Assembly (NCBI RefSeq): GCF_001665535.1
Contig: NZ_LZSQ01000015.1
Location: forward strand, 18,957 to 82,956
Direction: 5' to 3'
Length of the DNA: 64,000 nt
DNA from: Mycobacterium sp. 852002-51961_SCH5331710
GTDB lineage: Bacteria; Actinomycetota; Actinomycetes; Mycobacteriales; Mycobacteriaceae
Positions 29,452-37,677 of this stretch are shown in pieces. Position 1 is the first letter of the stretch. Each line of letters opens with the position of its first letter. Both the position numbers and the translations under genes were made by a program. The notes under the pieces are model-generated. The model had not been told where the DNA came from. It did not search any database and saw nothing but the letters and a program-made list of their open reading frames with translations.

Positions 29452-29736
29452 ATGGCTGTGTTAACGGACGAACAAGTGGACGCCGCACTGCCCGATCTGC
29501 CCGGCTGGGAACGCGCCGACGGTGCCCTGCGGCGCTCGATCAAATTCCCCGCCTTTCTCGACGGCATCGACGCAGTCCGCCGGGTCGGCGAGCACGCGGA
29601 GGCCAAGGATCACCATCCCGATATCGATATCCGCTGGCGGACAGTGACTTTCGCGTTGGTGACGCATTCAGAGGGCGGCATCACCGACAAGGACCTCGAG
29701 ATGGCCAAGGACATCAACGGGATCGTCGACCCGTAG
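29452..29736 (+). CDS. Pterin-4-alpha-carbinolamine dehydratase-like protein
   Basis: The 94-residue protein has the PCD/DCoH signature [16 protein letters not shown], with the catalytic histidine run at about residue 49-51. It matches Rv1159A by position and length. The classical role is dehydration of 4a-hydroxytetrahydrobiopterin; in bacteria without phenylalanine hydroxylase nearby the substrate is uncertain, and molybdopterin or folate recycling is possible. It is divergent from mutT2, and its stop abuts that of pimE. Confidence 0.85.
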   Translation: MAVLTDEQVDAALPDLPGWERADGALRRSIKFPAFLDGIDAVRRVGEHAEAKDHHPDIDIRWRTVTFALVTHSEGGITDKDLEMAKDINGIVDP

Positions 29737-30930
29737 CTAGGTCGAATCGTCGGACTCCTCAACGCGGCTGGCGCCGCTTGATCGTCGCCCGACGGCCATC
29801 CACGCCAGCGTCGCCAGCGTGGCGACGATGTAGATCAACCCGGCCCAGGCCAGATACCACGGTCGCGGGATCACCCAGATCGTCGGCTGGGCGAAGCTCA
29901 GCAGCCACGGCACCCCGACCAGGGTCAGGGCGAGCCAGCCCCAACCCAGCACTCGCGCGCCGCGCCTGTCGCGCAATGGCCCGTGCAGAAGCCAGATCAT
30001 CAACGGGATCAGCCACACCCAGTGATGAGTCCACGAGATCGGCGACAGCAGAAGGCCGAACAATTGCACCACCACGATGGCGCCCAGCCGGTCGGACGCG
30101 CCGCCGATGGCCCGCCACGCCAGGATCGCCAACACCGCCGTCACCACGATTCCGGCCACCACAGCGGGCCCGTAACCCGCATCCTGGCCGAGGATCCGCG
30201 AGATCCCGCCGCGCCACGACTGGTTGAACGACGTCCCCATCGGACCCACCCGGTCGGCGTCACCGAGCAGTTCGGTGAAATAGCGCCGAGTCTGGTCGCC
30301 CACCACCAGAGCCGAAACCCCCACGGTGGCAAGGAAAACCACCGCTGAGAACACCACCGCGGCCCATCGCCGGGCGCCTAGGAAGTACAGCCCGGACACC
30401 GCGGGCGTCAGCTTCAAGCCGGCCGCGACGCCGACCAGCAGACCGGACACCCACCATCGCGTGCTGTAGACCGCGTACAGGACCGCCAGCACCAGCACCA
30501 CGTTGATCTGCCCGTAGTCGAAGGTGCTGCGCAACGGTTCGACCCAGATGCCGACCGCAGTCCACAGCATCGCGACCCGCCGGTCGCCGGAGCCCAGCAG
30601 CCGCTGGCTGAGACGCACCACGCCGTAGAGCGCGGCGATGATCCCGACCTGCCACAGGAACGCGACGAGGCCGAACGGCAGCAGGTGAAGCGGATAGAAC
30701 ACCACGGCCGCGAACGGCGGATAGGTGAACGGCAGAGGAAAGTCCGGGGTCTGGTCGGCATAGACGTAGTCGTAGAGCGCGCCGGGTTGGTCCAGCGTGG
30801 CGGCGCCACCGACATAGACGTGCAGGTCGACGAAGTTCGCGCCGTTGGGTACCAGGTAGGTCCACGCCAGTCGCGCCGCGATGCTGAGCGCCAGCAGCAC
30901 GGGCGCCGCAGCGGCCAGTCGGGAGGCCAT
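29737..30930 (-). CDS. pimE: Polyprenyl-phosphate-mannose alpha-1,2-mannosyltransferase PimE
   Basis: This GT-C membrane enzyme (397 aa, about ten helices) adds the fifth mannose to Ac1PIM4, committing it to polar PIM5/PIM6 rather than lipomannan. The catalytic Asp is in [14 protein letters not shown] near residue 36, on the periplasmic loop after helix 1; [12 protein letters not shown] is another family segment. Donor is polyprenyl-phosphomannose. ATG 30930 gives a short cytoplasmic start before helix 1. The divergent neighbour is an exported Ala/Pro-rich protein. Confidence 0.9.
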   Translation of the reverse strand: MASRLAAAAPVLLALSIAARLAWTYLVPNGANFVDLHVYVGGAATLDQPGALYDYVYADQTPDFPLPFTYPPFAAVVFYPLHLLPFGLVAFLWQVGIIAALYGVVRLSQRLLGSGDRRVAMLWTAVGIWVEPLRSTFDYGQINVVLVLAVLYAVYSTRWWVSGLLVGVAAGLKLTPAVSGLYFLGARRWAAVVFSAVVFLATVGVSALVVGDQTRRYFTELLGDADRVGPMGTSFNQSWRGGISRILGQDAGYGPAVVAGIVVTAVLAILAWRAIGGASDRLGAIVVVQLFGLLLSPISWTHHWVWLIPLMIWLLHGPLRDRRGARVLGWGWLALTLVGVPWLLSFAQPTIWVIPRPWYLAWAGLIYIVATLATLAWMAVGRRSSGASRVEESDDST

Positions 30931-31012
30931 CCGCGACGGTGACGGGTCGGCGCTTGTCGAGGTGTCTATTCGCCCGACTCTATCGGCCGGTCACCGAAAC
31001 CCCTCGCTTGCG

Positions 31013-31061
31013 TAACGGTTGAGTCACTGCCACACGTGTCACTTGAGTCACACCAGTAACT
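31013..31061. promoter_or_regulatory. Array of GTNAC half-sites before the Ala/Pro-rich gene
   Basis: GTAAC or GTCAC occurs at 31013, 31024, 31039, 31048 and 31057. The last three are spaced exactly nine bases apart and the first two eleven. Direct GTNAC repeats are typical of OmpR-family regulators such as MtrA or GlnR in actinobacteria. The array ends 46 bp before the ATG of the exported protein gene at 31108 and is 83 bp from the pimE start. The regulator is not identified. Confidence 0.45.
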
Positions 31062-31107
31062 CCGTAGCTTCGGGCGAAGGCGTGCCACACAACCGATTGG
31101 GAGAACC

Positions 31108-31677
31108 ATGCACAGCACCGGAAAACTGTTCGCGACCACCATGATCGCCGCTGCGGGGGCGGTCTCGGCCGCGCTGGCGCTGAGCGCCACCGCGTCCGCG
31201 CAACCCGCGGCGCCGGCACCCGCACCCACCGTGCCGGGCCTGCCGCTGATCCAGCAGTTGGCGTCGAACCCGGCCGCCGCGACGCAACTCATGCAGGGCG
31301 TCACCTCCCTGCTGAACACCGCTTCGACTCCGGCCGCCCCGGCCGCGACTCCACCGTCGGCAACGGCGTCGGTCACCCTGCCGCAGCCGCCGGCCTCGCT
31401 GCCCGGTATGCCCGCGGCGCCGGCGGCACCCGCAGCGGCCTCGACCGCGCCGGCCAACCCGGCCAGCCTGCTGTCCAACCTGCCGACGGGCCTGGCTTCG
31501 CTGCTCCCCGAGGGCACGCCGTTAACCGGTCTGCTGCCCGCGGCCGCGCAGGCGGCTACGCCGTCGGTCGCCGCACCCGCGGCCGCTGCGGCCGCCCCGG
31601 CTGCCGCTGCGCCCGCCGCCGCCCCGGCAGGCGCCGGCATGGCGCCGCTGCTGATGCCGCTGTCGGCTCTTCCGTGA
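31108..31677 (+). CDS. Exported Ala/Pro-rich protein (Rv1158c-like)
   Basis: The 189-residue protein has a signal peptide cut near ASA-QP (residue 31) and is then almost entirely Ala, Pro, Thr and Leu, with one more structured part at about 42-70 (LPLIQQLASNPAAATQLMQG). It corresponds to Rv1158c by order. A second gene for a similar exported protein follows 62 bp later on the same strand. Cell-wall or extracellular location is expected; function unknown. Confidence 0.8.
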   Translation: MHSTGKLFATTMIAAAGAVSAALALSATASAQPAAPAPAPTVPGLPLIQQLASNPAAATQLMQGVTSLLNTASTPAAPAATPPSATASVTLPQPPASLPGMPAAPAAPAAASTAPANPASLLSNLPTGLASLLPEGTPLTGLLPAAAQAATPSVAAPAAAAAAPAAAAPAAAPAGAGMAPLLMPLSALP

Positions 31678-31739
31678 TGACGGCGGCGACGCCGAACGAC
31701 CAACTGGCAGACACGACCACTACAACCCCTGAGGGAGCC

Positions 31740-32741
31740 ATGTCAGCTCGAAGGATGTTCGCCACCGTCGCCGTCGCGATCGGTTCATCGGCCACGCTGC
31801 TTGTCGGCGGCGTGGCCGGTGTGGCCGGCGCCGAACCCGCGCCCCCGCCAGCGATCCCGGGACTGCAGGCGCCCGGCCTGTCGGCGGTTCAGGGCATCAG
31901 CCCGGCTATCCAGCAGGCCGCCGCCGATCCGACGAACGCCGCGTCGACGCTGATGGCCGCGGCCGCGGTGTTCGCCGGTGACGCGGTCGTCCCCGCCGAC
32001 TCGCGAAATGTCGCGTCGGCGGTCAACCAGTTCGTCGCCCACAATCCGGCACCCGGCGCCGTGCCCGGCCAGGAAGCACACCTGCCGCCGGGCATCGATC
32101 CGGCGCACGCCGTCGGGCCGGTGCAGGACGCGGTGCCGGAGGCGGCCGCCGCACCCGCACCCGCGGCGGCTCCTGCCGCGGCGCCCGCGCCCGAGGTCGC
32201 GCCCGTCGCGGCTGCGGCGGCGCCGGCGCCCGAGGCCGCCCCTGCCCCTGCGCCTGCTCCGGAGGTTGCGCCCGCACCGGCACCCGCGCCGGCGCCTGAG
32301 GCCGCCGCACCCGGTCCGGCCTTCGGCCCGGAAGCCCCGCCCACGCAGGACTTCATGTATCCGTCGATCAGCAACGGCTGCCTGGCCGACGGCGGAAACG
32401 TCCTCGCCACGGCGATCTCGGTCGCCGGGCCGGCCAAGATCCCGACGCCGGGCCCCGGCCCCGGTCAGACCGCTTATGTGTTCACCGCGGTCGGCACGCC
32501 GGGTCCCGCAGCCGAGCAGAAGCTGCCGCTCAACGTCACGTGGGTCAACCTGACCACCGGTAAGTCGGGCAGCGCGACGCTCAAGCCGCGGCCGGATATC
32601 AACCCCGAGGGGCCGACCACGCTGACCGCGATCGTCGACACCGGCTCAGGCAGCATCCTCTCGACGATCTTCGGGCAGGTGACGACCACCGAACGGCAGT
32701 GCCAGTTCATGCCGACGATCGGCTCGACGGTCGTCCCGTAA
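31740..32741 (+). CDS. Exported Ala/Pro-rich protein with C-terminal globular domain (Rv1157c-like)
   Basis: The 333-residue product has a signal peptide cut near AGA-EP (residue 31), an N-terminal helical part, a low-complexity Ala-Pro-Glu linker at about 130-200 and a C-terminal domain from about 205 (YPSISNGCLADGGNVLATA) with two cysteines near both ends (SNGC and ERQC) that may form a disulfide. GAGGGAGCC precedes ATG 31740. The linker suggests it crosses or spans the cell wall. Function unknown. Confidence 0.8.
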   Translation: MSARRMFATVAVAIGSSATLLVGGVAGVAGAEPAPPPAIPGLQAPGLSAVQGISPAIQQAAADPTNAASTLMAAAAVFAGDAVVPADSRNVASAVNQFVAHNPAPGAVPGQEAHLPPGIDPAHAVGPVQDAVPEAAAAPAPAAAPAAAPAPEVAPVAAAAAPAPEAAPAPAPAPEVAPAPAPAPAPEAAAPGPAFGPEAPPTQDFMYPSISNGCLADGGNVLATAISVAGPAKIPTPGPGPGQTAYVFTAVGTPGPAAEQKLPLNVTWVNLTTGKSGSATLKPRPDINPEGPTTLTAIVDTGSGSILSTIFGQVTTTERQCQFMPTIGSTVVP

Positions 32742-32754
32742 CCGGTCGACAAAC

Positions 32755-32767
32755 CCCGCCGAGCGGG
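32755..32767. terminator. Short GC hairpin between convergent genes
   Basis: CCCGC-CGA-GCGGG gives a 5-bp stem with a 3-base loop between the stops of the Rv1157c-like and DUF1059 genes. It is preceded by AAA and has no T-run on the plus side, so termination is only suggested. Confidence 0.3.
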
Positions 32768-32768
32768 A

Positions 32769-32915
32769 TCAGTAAGCCATGAAGAGGATCGCGTCCCGGT
32801 CGTAGTCGCGGCCGGGATGCGCCTCGGAGAGGTGCGCCTGGGCCTTCTCGACCAGATCGTCCTCATCCTTACCGACGATCGCTTCGCCACACGGGCAGTT
32901 GAGGTGCGTCTTCAT
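32769..32915 (-). CDS. DUF1059 small protein
   Basis: The 48-residue protein reads MKTHLNCPCGEAIVGKDEDD at the start and ends YDRDAILFMAY, which is the DUF1059 pattern (CxCG, then a helix with AHLSEAHP). The CxC and His residues may bind a metal. Its start is 21 bp from the divergent nitroreductase gene, so the two share a promoter region. Function unknown. Confidence 0.85.
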   Translation of the reverse strand: MKTHLNCPCGEAIVGKDEDDLVEKAQAHLSEAHPGRDYDRDAILFMAY

Positions 32916-32936
32916 CTCCCCACCTTCGCATAAGTC

Positions 32937-33632
32937 GTGACCGACAAGGCCCAAGATATAGCCATGGACCTCTACGACGTCATGCGCACGACGGCCGCGG
33001 TGCGCGAGTACACCGGCGATCCGTTATCCGACGACGTCCTCGAACGCATCCTCGACAACGCCCGCTTCGCACCCAGCGGAGGCAACCGTCAGGGCAACAG
33101 GGTGATCGTGGTCCGCGATCCGGCGACGCGCGAGGCGTTGATCGAATGCGGGATTCCCGGCGCCAAGCGCTACATCGCACAGCTGCGCAACGGGGAGAGC
33201 CCGTGGAATCCGTTGCAGCCCTGCCAAGTTGACGAGCAGACCATTGCTGCCGTGAATGTGCCGAACCAGTCGCCGCTGCGCACTGCGGAGGTGGTGCTCG
33301 TGGTCTGCGTCGACCTCGGCGTGGTGGCCGCGTTCGACCAGCACCTCGATCGCGTCGGCCTGATCGCGGGCGCCTCGGTCTACCCGTTCGTGTGGAACAT
33401 CCTGCTGGCCGCCCGCAACGAGGGCTTCGGCGGCGTCCTCACCACCGCGGCGGTGGCCGAGGAGCCCCGGGTGCGCGAGTTGCTCGGGATCCCCGACAAC
33501 TACGCCGTCGCCGCGCTCCTGCCGCTCGGAAAGCCGGTCCGGCAGCTGACCAAGTTGACCCGCAGACCGGTCTCCGAGATCGCCACCCGGGAGCGCTTCG
33601 ACGGCGATGCGCTCACAAGCCGCGAGCGGTGA
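32937..33632 (+). CDS. Nitroreductase-family flavoprotein
   Basis: The 231-residue protein has the FMN-binding nitroreductase core: MRTTAAVREYTGDPLSDDVL, then RFAPSGGNRQGNR near residue 40, and GFGGVLTT near 165. Such enzymes reduce nitro groups, quinones or enones with NAD(P)H. GTG 32937 gives a 9-residue lead before MDLYDVM; ATG 32964 is an alternative. Its 3' end overlaps the end of the broken hydrolase gene by 20 bp, convergent. Confidence 0.88.
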   Translation: MTDKAQDIAMDLYDVMRTTAAVREYTGDPLSDDVLERILDNARFAPSGGNRQGNRVIVVRDPATREALIECGIPGAKRYIAQLRNGESPWNPLQPCQVDEQTIAAVNVPNQSPLRTAEVVLVVCVDLGVVAAFDQHLDRVGLIAGASVYPFVWNILLAARNEGFGGVLTTAAVAEEPRVRELLGIPDNYAVAALLPLGKPVRQLTKLTRRPVSEIATRERFDGDALTSRER

Positions 33633-34428
33633 GCCACGCGTCGATGTGGCCTGCCACCTCGGTCCAACCCGGCTCGAGCATCATGTTGTGCCCCATGTCC
33701 GGGAAGACCTCGGCCTGCCCGCCATACGCCGTTGCGGTCGCGTCGATCTCCTCGCGGGTGATCGCGCCGTCGAGTCCCGCGCCGAGAACGAGCACGGGTG
33801 CCGTCACGCTCTCGGGGCTGGCGATCGGCCGGAAGGTGTCGAAGCCCACCCGCAGACTCTCGTTGCCCACCAGCGCCGCGTAGCGGGCCACGTCCGCCTC
33901 GGTGGTGTTCTGTGAATAGAACAATGCGCGAGCGATGTTCGGCGTGTTGAGACCGTAGGCGCCGTCGCCGGTGATCATGTTTCTGACCATCAGCCACGGA
34001 TGGCGCCGCATCAGGCGCTGCGCGAAGTCCCGGCTGCCGTGGACGGAGGCGGACGCGATCAGCACAGCGGCCGGTGCGTCGTTGCGCTCCAAATACTTCT
34101 GCACGATGAACCCGCCCATCGAGTGGCCGATGAGAACCGGCGCAGCGGGCAATTGCGCGATGACGCTTCCGACATCGTCGACGTAATCGGCCAGCGAACA
34201 GAACCTGAATCTCTTCGGCATGGCACTGCCGCCGTGCCCGCGCAGGCTCAGCGCCACTGCGCGATAACCGTTCTCGGCGAAGTACTCCAGGAAGTTCTCC
34301 CAGCACCATGCGGCATGTCAGGCGCCGTGGATGAAGAGCAGCGGCGCCGGATGCCGAGACGTGGTCGTGCCTTCGTCGAGCACTTCCAAGTCAATCCCTC
34401 GGACCGGGTCCAGGACTTCGTCAGCCAT
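33613..34428 (-). pseudogene. Alpha/beta hydrolase with one in-frame stop
   Basis: From ATG 34428 the frame encodes MADEVLDPVRGIDLEVLDEG and reaches LLFIHGA, where TGA (34320-34318) replaces the Trp expected in HGxWHxxWxW; HAAWCWENF continues at once in the same frame to the TGA at 33615-33613. The downstream part has the nucleophile elbow GHSMGG, an Asp near GAGLDGAI and DMGHNM for the catalytic His. Apart from this codon the 271-codon frame is intact, so it is a very recent pseudogene, a sequencing error, or read through. Restart at GTG 34257 would lack the first strands and oxyanion loop. Confidence 0.8.
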
Positions 34429-34570
34429 GCCGAGAAGTGTGCGCCGCTTGGGCGCCTGCACCATGCGTAATGCGCTACTTCATCTCTCGGATGTCGACGT
34501 CCGGTAACGGTTCGGCGCAAACATCACGGCAGCTGTTTCGAGGCGACCGAATTCGTGAGACCTTGGGGAC

Positions 34571-34960
34571 GTGACCTGCACGCTGGGCTACGCCACAGCA
34601 AGCGCCGCCGAGCAGGGCCTCGAGGGTCAGCTCGCGGCGCTCAACGCTGCAGGAGTCGACCCCCGGCGGGTGTTCACCGACCGGCTCTCCGACTCCGCCG
34701 ACCGCATCGGCGCGGGCCTGCACGCGATGCTGAGCTACGCCCGCTCGGGCGACACCATCGTCGTCGTCGCGCTCGACCGGCTCGGCCGCACCGGCGCCGA
34801 CGTCATCCGCACCGTCGCCGAACTCTGTGACCGCGGCCTGCGGCTGCGCACGCTCAAGGAGGGCATCGACACCGGGACCTCCACCGGCCACGTCGTCGCC
34901 GGTGTCATCAAGACGCTGGCGCGCCTGGACGCCGAGGACTCCGCGGTCGCCAACTCCTAG
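34571..34960 (+). CDS. Solitary serine-recombinase catalytic-domain protein
   Basis: The 129-residue product aligns with the N-terminal domain of resolvases: LGYATASAAEQGLEGQLAAL, then DRIGAGLHAML and VVALDRLGRTGADVI. Ser11 sits where the nucleophile belongs, and the LDRLGR arginines are kept, but the conserved Arg two residues before (YxRxS) is Thr9. There is no DNA-binding helix-turn-helix after residue 125. It is therefore unlikely to be an active site-specific recombinase alone. GTG 34571 follows TTGGGGAC. No res site or transposon is seen around it. Confidence 0.75.
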   Translation: MTCTLGYATASAAEQGLEGQLAALNAAGVDPRRVFTDRLSDSADRIGAGLHAMLSYARSGDTIVVVALDRLGRTGADVIRTVAELCDRGLRLRTLKEGIDTGTSTGHVVAGVIKTLARLDAEDSAVANS

Positions 34961-34965
34961 CCCGC

Positions 34966-35544
34966 TCAGGCCTTGGCGGCCTTCGCGGCCGCCTTCGCCT
35001 GCTTCTTGTACGACCGCACCTTCTCCAACGAACCCGCGTCGACCACGTCGGCCACCGACAGGAACGACCCGGCCTTGCCGTAGTCGCCGGCCGCCTTTCG
35101 CCAGCCCTGCGGCGTCACGCCGTACTGCTTGCCGAGTAGCGCCAGAAAGATCTTCGCCTTCTGCTCACCGAACCCGGGAAGCGCCCTGAGGCGACGAAGC
35201 ACCTCGGCGCCGTCAGGGTCGTCGGCGGTCCACAACGCGGCCGCATCACCGTCGTAGCGATCGACGAGCAACTGCGCCAGTGCCTGAACACGTTTGGCCA
35301 TCGAGCCCGGGAAGCGGTGTATGGCAGGCGTTTTCGAGCACAACGCGGCAAACTTCTCGGGGTCGTAGTCGGCGATCTCGCGGACGTCGAAACCACCGAG
35401 ACGGTCGGCGATCTTCTTCGGTCCTGCGAACGCCGCCTCCATCGGGTACTGCTGATCGAGCAGCATCCCGACCAACAGCGCGAACGGGTTGGACTCCAGC
35501 AGCTCGTCGGCCGCCGGATCTTGAACTAGCTGCAGTTTCGCCAC
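34966..35544 (-). CDS. HhH-GPD base-excision-repair-like protein
   Basis: The 192-residue protein starts like a small endonuclease III-fold glycosylase (FALLVGMLLDQQYPMEAAFAG) and carries the hairpin LRALPGFGEQKAKIFLALLG near residue 120. The Lys of EQKAK is present where EndoIII has its Schiff-base Lys region, but no VDTHV-type Asp follows (QYGVTPQGW instead), and there is no iron-sulfur cluster. DNA binding is likely; glycosylase activity is uncertain. It corresponds to Rv1156. The C-terminus is Ala/Lys-rich. Confidence 0.85.
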   Translation of the reverse strand: MAKLQLVQDPAADELLESNPFALLVGMLLDQQYPMEAAFAGPKKIADRLGGFDVREIADYDPEKFAALCSKTPAIHRFPGSMAKRVQALAQLLVDRYDGDAAALWTADDPDGAEVLRRLRALPGFGEQKAKIFLALLGKQYGVTPQGWRKAAGDYGKAGSFLSVADVVDAGSLEKVRSYKKQAKAAAKAAKA

Positions 35545-35654
35545 AGGGCCAGTCTAAATCCGACGTGTTGGCTTACAGTTGCCTGGCAATCAGCTGAGTA
35601 TGACGCGCGTCTCACGGCTGCGCACGCACGACTACACCAGATGAGGAGTCGCCC

Positions 35655-36005
35655 GTGCCCGAAATCCACCGATCGTCCTTGGACACTCCGATCAGTGGCG
35701 AGGAATATCGCGCCGTGCAGGCCAGTCCTGAATTCCAGGAGCTACGGAGCAGGTTGCGGCGCTTCGTCTTTCCGATGAGCACGCTGTTTCTCGTCTGGTA
35801 TTCGGCGTACGTGGTCCTGGGCGCCTTCGCCCACGAATTCATGGCGACCAAGGTGTGGGGCGACATCAACGTCGGCCTGCTGATCGGCATCGGGCAGTTC
35901 GTCTCCACCTTCGTCATCACCGGGATTTACGTGCGCTTCGCCAACCGGGAGCTGGACCCGCGGGCCGAGGCCATCCGCACCAAGCTGGAGGGTGGCGCCG
36001 CATGA
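35655..36005 (+). CDS. DUF485 inner-membrane protein
   Basis: The 116-residue YjcH-like protein has two transmembrane helices (about 38-60 and 72-95) after an N-terminal EYRAVQASPEFQELRSRLRR segment, and ends with the conserved YVRFANRELDP. DUF485 genes almost always precede an acetate permease gene, as here, where its TGA overlaps the symporter ATG (ATGA). It probably aids assembly or activity of that transporter. Confidence 0.92.
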   Translation: MPEIHRSSLDTPISGEEYRAVQASPEFQELRSRLRRFVFPMSTLFLVWYSAYVVLGAFAHEFMATKVWGDINVGLLIGIGQFVSTFVITGIYVRFANRELDPRAEAIRTKLEGGAA

Positions 36006-37633
36006 GCACCCTGCTGGCCGCCGACTCAGCCGTCGGCAATCCCGTCGCCAACATCGGCATCTTCGCGCTGTTCGTCGCGGTGACGCTCTACATCGTGATC
36101 CGTGCGAGCAAGCGCAACGCGACCGCCGCCGAGTTCTTCACCGCCGGGCGGTCGTTCACCGGTCCGCAGAACGGCATCGCGATCTCCGGTGACTATCTGT
36201 CGGCCGCCAGCTTCCTCGGCATCGCCGGCGCCATCGCGGTGTACGGATACGACGGCTTCCTCTACTCCATCGGCTTCCTGGTGGCCTGGTTGGTCGCGCT
36301 GCTGCTGGTCGCTGAATTGCTGCGCAACGCAGGCAAATTCACGATGGCCGATGTGCTGAGTTTCCGGCTGCGACAGCGCCCGGTACGACTCGCCGCGGCC
36401 ACGACGACGCTGGCTGTCTGCCTGTTCTACCTGCTGGCACAGATGGCCGGCGCCGGCGGGCTCGTCGCACTGCTGCTCAACGTCAACAGCGACCTCGGCC
36501 AGGCCCTCGTCATCGCCGTCGTCGGCGTGCTGATGATCGTCTACGTGCTGATCGGCGGCATGAAGGGCACGACCTGGGTGCAGATCATCAAGGCCGTGTT
36601 GCTGATCGGCGGCGCGGCGCTGATGACCGTGTGGGTGCTCGCCAAGTTCGGCGCCAACTTCTCCGAGATCCTCGGCGCCGCGCAGTCCGCGGTGTCCGGC
36701 TCGTCCAACGAGGCCGTCGCCGCCCGCGACGTTCTGGCGCCCGGCGCCCAGTACGGCGCCTCCCTGACATCGCAGATCAACTTCATCTCGCTGGCGCTGG
36801 CGCTGGTGCTCGGCACCGCGGGTCTGCCGCACGTGTTGATGCGGTTCTACACCGTGCCGACCGCCAAGGAGGCCCGCCGTTCGGTGGTGTGGGCGATCGC
36901 GCTCATTGGCGCGTTCTATCTGTTCACCCTCGCGCTCGGATACGGCGCCGCCGCGCTCGTCGGACCCGACACCATCTTGGCCGCTCCGGGTGGTCAGAAC
37001 TCGGCCGCGCCGCTGCTGGCGTTCCAGCTCGGCGGGGTCATCCTGCTCGGCATCATCTCTGCGGTCGCGTTCGCGACCATCCTCGCGGTGGTCGCCGGCC
37101 TGACCATCACCGCGGCGACGTCCTTCGCGCACGACATCTACGCCAGCGTGATGAAGAGCCACGGGGTCGGCGAGGACGAACAGGTGCGGGTCTCGCGGAT
37201 CACGGTCGTGGTGCTGGGCGTGTTCGCGATCGGCCTCGGCATCCTGGCGGCCGAGCAGAACATCGCGTTCCTGGTGGCTCTCGCGTTCGCGGTGGCGGCC
37301 GCGGCCAACCTGCCGACCATCCTGTATTCGCTGTACTGGCCGCGCTTCAATACGCGGGGCGCGTTGTGGAGCATGTACGGCGGCCTGATCTCGACGATCG
37401 TGCTGATCGTCTTCTCCCCCGCCGTGTCGGGCTCGAAGACCGCGATGCTGTCCAGCGTCGATTTTGCATGGTTCCCCTTGGCCAACCCCGGCATCGTGTC
37501 GATCCCGCTGGCGTTCGCGCTCGGGGCGATCGGCACCCTGACCTCGTCCGACCGGGGTGACCCGGACATCAACGCCGAGTTCGAGGTGCGCTCGCTGACC
37601 GGCATCGGCGCGGAGAAAGCGGTCACACACTGA
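36002..37633 (+). CDS. actP: Sodium:solute symporter, acetate permease type
   Basis: This SSS-family transporter (543 aa, about 13 helices) has the family's ASKRNATAAEFFTAGRSFTG, GDYLSAASFLG near residue 62 and the GTAGLPHVLMRFYTV segment near 275. ActP-type proteins import acetate or other short-chain monocarboxylates with Na+ or H+. Translation is coupled to the DUF485 gene. No acs gene is nearby. The exact substrate is inferred from family and context. Confidence 0.88.
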   Translation: MSTLLAADSAVGNPVANIGIFALFVAVTLYIVIRASKRNATAAEFFTAGRSFTGPQNGIAISGDYLSAASFLGIAGAIAVYGYDGFLYSIGFLVAWLVALLLVAELLRNAGKFTMADVLSFRLRQRPVRLAAATTTLAVCLFYLLAQMAGAGGLVALLLNVNSDLGQALVIAVVGVLMIVYVLIGGMKGTTWVQIIKAVLLIGGAALMTVWVLAKFGANFSEILGAAQSAVSGSSNEAVAARDVLAPGAQYGASLTSQINFISLALALVLGTAGLPHVLMRFYTVPTAKEARRSVVWAIALIGAFYLFTLALGYGAAALVGPDTILAAPGGQNSAAPLLAFQLGGVILLGIISAVAFATILAVVAGLTITAATSFAHDIYASVMKSHGVGEDEQVRVSRITVVVLGVFAIGLGILAAEQNIAFLVALAFAVAAAANLPTILYSLYWPRFNTRGALWSMYGGLISTIVLIVFSPAVSGSKTAMLSSVDFAWFPLANPGIVSIPLAFALGAIGTLTSSDRGDPDINAEFEVRSLTGIGAEKAVTH

Positions 37634-37677
37634 CCTGACGGGGATTAGGGCACCCGCGGGGGTGGTTATCAACAGAC

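Noticed and set aside
34318..34320. Selenocysteine reading of the TGA in the hydrolase gene
   Set aside because: The position is normally Trp in alpha/beta hydrolases, no SECIS-like hairpin follows, and no selenoprotein genes are in view.
34571..34960. Active transposon resolvase marking a mobile element
   Set aside because: There is no transposase, inverted terminal repeats or res site nearby, and the active-site Arg and DNA-binding domain are missing.
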